DNA from: DATGEO01 sp035310015
GTDB lineage: Bacteria > Chloroflexota > Dormibacteria > Dormibacterales > Dormibacteraceae
Assembly (NCBI GenBank): GCA_035310015.1
Contig: DATGEO010000086.1
Coordinates: 1 to 21,026, forward strand
Direction of reading: 5' to 3'
Length of the DNA: 21,026 nt
In this document: piece by piece, positions 19,153 to 21,026 of the stretch
Position numbering within the stretch: position 1 is the first letter of the stretch
Layout: every line of letters begins with the position of its first letter
Made by a program: the position numbers and the translations under genes
The notes under the pieces: generated by a model
Told to the model about the DNA's origin: nothing
The model's input: the letters and a program-made list of their open reading frames with translations, nothing else
The model's database searches: none

Positions 19153-20337
19153 CTAACCCTCGCCGACTTCGGCCCGGGCCTCGACGAAGGCCCGCACCGC
19201 CCGCTCCAGGTCGTCCCGGGAGTGCGCCGCCGACACCTGCGCCCGAATCCGGGCCTTGCCCTGCGGCACCACCGGGAAGGAGAACCCGATCACGTACACG
19301 CCCTTCTCCAGCATCACCTCGGCTATGCGCGACGCCTTCGCCGCGTCGCCGATCATCACGGGCACGATCGGGTGCTCGCCCGGGAGGATGTCGAACCTCT
19401 CCTCGGTCATCCGCTTGCGGAAGAAAGCGGTGTTGTCGCGCAAGCGGTCGCGCAGGTCCGAGGCCGAGCGCATCATCTCCAGCACCTTCAACGACGCCGC
19501 GACGATCGCCGGCGCGACCGAGTTCGAGAACAGGTAAGGCCGCGAGCGCTGGCGCAGCATCGCCACCAGCTCGCGCCGGCCTGAGATGTAGCCGCCGCTC
19601 GCCCCGCCCAGCGCCTTGCCCAGGGTGCCCGATATCGCGTCGATGCGCCCCATCACGCCGAAATGCTCGTGCGTGCCACGCCCGTTCGCTCCCACGAAAC
19701 CGACCGCGTGCGAGTCGTCGACCATGACCAGCGCGTTGTGCCGCTCGGCCAGCGCGCAGATCTCGGGCAGCGGCGCCAGGTAGCCGTCCATCGAAAACAC
19801 GCCGTCGGTGACGACGATTCGGTACCGGGCGTCGGCGCTCTCGCGAAGGCGCTCCTCCAGCTCGGCCATGTCGCGGTTCGCGAAGCGCAGCCGGCGCGCC
19901 TTGGAGAGCCGGACGCCGTCGATGATGCTTGCGTGGTTGAGCGCGTCGGAGATGATCGCGTCGCGCTCGTCGAACAGCGCCTCGAAGATGCCGCCGTTGG
20001 CATCGAAGCAGGACGAGTAGAGGATCGTGTCCTCGGTGCCGAGGAAATCGGTCAGGGCCGCCTCGAGCTCCTTGTGCACCTCCTGCGTGCCGCAGATGAA
20101 GCGCACCGATGCCATGCCGTACCCCCATCGGTCCAGCGCTTCTTTGGCCGCGGCGACGATGCGAGGGTCGTCGGCGAGGCCCAGGTAGTTGTTGGCGCAG
20201 AGGTTCAGGACGTGGCGTTCCAGGACCGCGACGGTCGCGCCCTGCGGCGATTCGATCACGCGCTCCGGCTTCCACAAACCGGCGTCGCGAATCTCCTGCA
20301 GCTGCCGCGTCAGGTCGGCACGCATGGTTTCGAACAT
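19153..20337 (-). CDS. kbl: Glycine C-acetyltransferase (2-amino-3-ketobutyrate CoA ligase)
   Basis: A 394-residue PLP enzyme of the alpha-oxoamine synthase family, close in length to the E. coli enzyme. It cleaves 2-amino-3-oxobutyrate with CoA to glycine and acetyl-CoA. The PLP lysine lies in SGTLGKALGGASGGYISG. VDDSHAVGFVGANGRGTHEHFGV holds the cofactor Asp/His pair. CANNYLGLADDPR and RFICGTQEVHKELEAALTDFLG are also Kbl-typical. The N-terminus is right for Kbl (FETMRADLTRQLQEIRDAGLWKPERVIESPQG). The ATG follows the tdh stop directly (TAGATG), so the two are one operon. Related synthases (BioF, HemA, Spt) are less likely given the tdh neighbour. Confidence 0.95.
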   Translation of the reverse strand: MFETMRADLTRQLQEIRDAGLWKPERVIESPQGATVAVLERHVLNLCANNYLGLADDPRIVAAAKEALDRWGYGMASVRFICGTQEVHKELEAALTDFLGTEDTILYSSCFDANGGIFEALFDERDAIISDALNHASIIDGVRLSKARRLRFANRDMAELEERLRESADARYRIVVTDGVFSMDGYLAPLPEICALAERHNALVMVDDSHAVGFVGANGRGTHEHFGVMGRIDAISGTLGKALGGASGGYISGRRELVAMLRQRSRPYLFSNSVAPAIVAASLKVLEMMRSASDLRDRLRDNTAFFRKRMTEERFDILPGEHPIVPVMIGDAAKASRIAEVMLEKGVYVIGFSFPVVPQGKARIRAQVSAAHSRDDLERAVRAFVEARAEVGEG

Positions 20338-21026
20338 CTACTTGCTCCAGTCCAGAACGACCTTCCCGCACTTGCCCGAGTGCGCCACCGCAAAAGCGTC
20401 CTCGTAGTCGCGATAGGAGAAGCGGTGCGTGATCACCGGCGAGATGTCGAGCCCCGTCTGCGTGAAGACCGACATCTCGTACCACGTGTCGAAGATCTGC
20501 CGGCCGTAAACACCCTTGACCGTGAGCATCTTCAGCACGACCTGCGACCAGTCGATGGCGTACTCGTGGTCGGGCAGGCCGAGCATCGCGATGCGCCCGC
20601 CGTGTGACATGTTCGTGATCATGTCGCGCATCGCGCTCGGCACTCCTGACATCTCGAATGCGACGTCGAAGCCTTCCTTCATCCCCAGCTCGCGCTGCAC
20701 GTCGGGCAGCGTCTCGCGCCGCACGTCGACCGCACGGGTCACACCCACCTTGCGAGCCAGCTCGAGCCGGTAGTCGCTCACATCGGTCACGACGACGAAC
20801 CGCGCCCCGTTGTGGCGCGCCACCATCGCGGCCATCAGCCCGATGGGGCCGGCGCCGGTGACGAGCACGTCCTCGGCCACCACCGAGAACTGGCCGGCCG
20901 TGTGCACGGCGTTGCCGAACGGGTCGAAGATCGCGGCGACGTCGAGGTCGATCTTGATGAGGTGCGGCCACAGGTTGCCGGCCGGCATCACGATGTACTC
21001 GGCAAAGGCGCCGTCGCGATGCACGC
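20338..21026 (-). CDS. tdh: L-threonine 3-dehydrogenase, N-terminus cut by window
   Basis: The C-terminal 229 or so residues of a zinc-type medium-chain dehydrogenase; the start lies beyond the right edge. It oxidises threonine to 2-amino-3-oxobutyrate with NAD. VHRDGAFAEYIVMPAGN, then IFDPFGNAVHTA, VTGAGPIGLMAA (NAD-binding), VVVTDVSDYRLELARKVGVTRAVDV, SHGGRIAMLGLP and GVYGRQIFDTWYEM match E. coli Tdh closely throughout. The last codons lead directly into kbl. Together the pair converts threonine to glycine and acetyl-CoA, avoiding loss of the unstable intermediate. The catalytic zinc-ligand Cys region is outside the window. Confidence 0.95.
   Translation of the reverse strand, partial: VHRDGAFAEYIVMPAGNLWPHLIKIDLDVAAIFDPFGNAVHTAGQFSVVAEDVLVTGAGPIGLMAAMVARHNGARFVVVTDVSDYRLELARKVGVTRAVDVRRETLPDVQRELGMKEGFDVAFEMSGVPSAMRDMITNMSHGGRIAMLGLPDHEYAIDWSQVVLKMLTVKGVYGRQIFDTWYEMSVFTQTGLDISPVITHRFSYRDYEDAFAVAHSGKCGKVVLDWSK

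Noticed and set aside
1..21026. tRNA, rRNA, insertion sequence, phage or defence genes
   Set aside because: I looked for CCA-ended cloverleaf regions, transposase motifs, long terminal repeats and defence-type domains and saw none. The content is metabolic.

Overview
The window is about 21 kb of very GC-rich, tightly packed bacterial chromosome. It shows no tRNA, rRNA, insertion sequence, phage gene or CRISPR array. Many starts are GTG or TTG. Many transcripts appear to be leaderless: a TANNNT -10 box lies 7-9 bases before the start codon and no Shine-Dalgarno site is visible. Lipid and acyl-CoA genes dominate, including a wax-ester synthase/DGAT, SCP2 proteins, an AMACR-type racemase and methylmalonyl-CoA enzymes. 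Together these suggest a soil-type member of the Terrabacteria (Actinobacteriota, Chloroflexota or Dormibacterota-like). The placement is an inference and cannot be fixed from this sequence alone.

Layout. Positions 1-3377 (minus strand) hold an acyl-CoA and lipid block: two SCP2-domain proteins, a 3-hydroxyacyl-CoA dehydrogenase, methylmalonyl-CoA epimerase and methylmalonyl-CoA mutase, the last cut by the left edge. A WS/DGAT acyltransferase (3469-4875, plus) diverges from it. Next is a very large minus-strand gene (4859-8032) that joins an S9 prolyl-oligopeptidase-type peptidase to a C-terminal FHA domain through a roughly 300-residue Pro/Glu/Ala linker. A membrane-anchored sulfite-oxidase-family molybdoenzyme (8131-9642, plus) follows. 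Positions 9646-12918 (minus) form a translationally coupled operon: FixC-like flavoprotein, alpha/beta hydrolase, VOC protein, nitroreductase. CoaE (plus) and an AMACR/CaiB-family enzyme (minus) meet tail to tail at 13533-13536. Three small unrecognised genes lie at 14744-15825, followed by galU (15920-16798, minus).

The right part holds a hot-dog thioesterase preceded by a strongly folded 140-base element, an alkyltransferase-like (ATL) protein with an unusual start, and a 54-residue basic protein. It ends with a threonine-catabolism cluster: IlvA-type threonine dehydratase and a stand-alone Lrp/AsnC-type RAM-domain protein on plus, converging on kbl and tdh on minus. These offer two routes for threonine, one to 2-oxobutyrate and one to glycine plus acetyl-CoA. 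Deamination would give propionyl-CoA, which the methylmalonyl-CoA enzymes at the left end could carry to succinyl-CoA; this link is an inference.

The points most worth a second look are the peptidase-FHA fusion, the folded element at 16842-16981, the leaderless and back-to-back promoters, the lone FixC operon, and the IlvA plus free-standing RAM pair.
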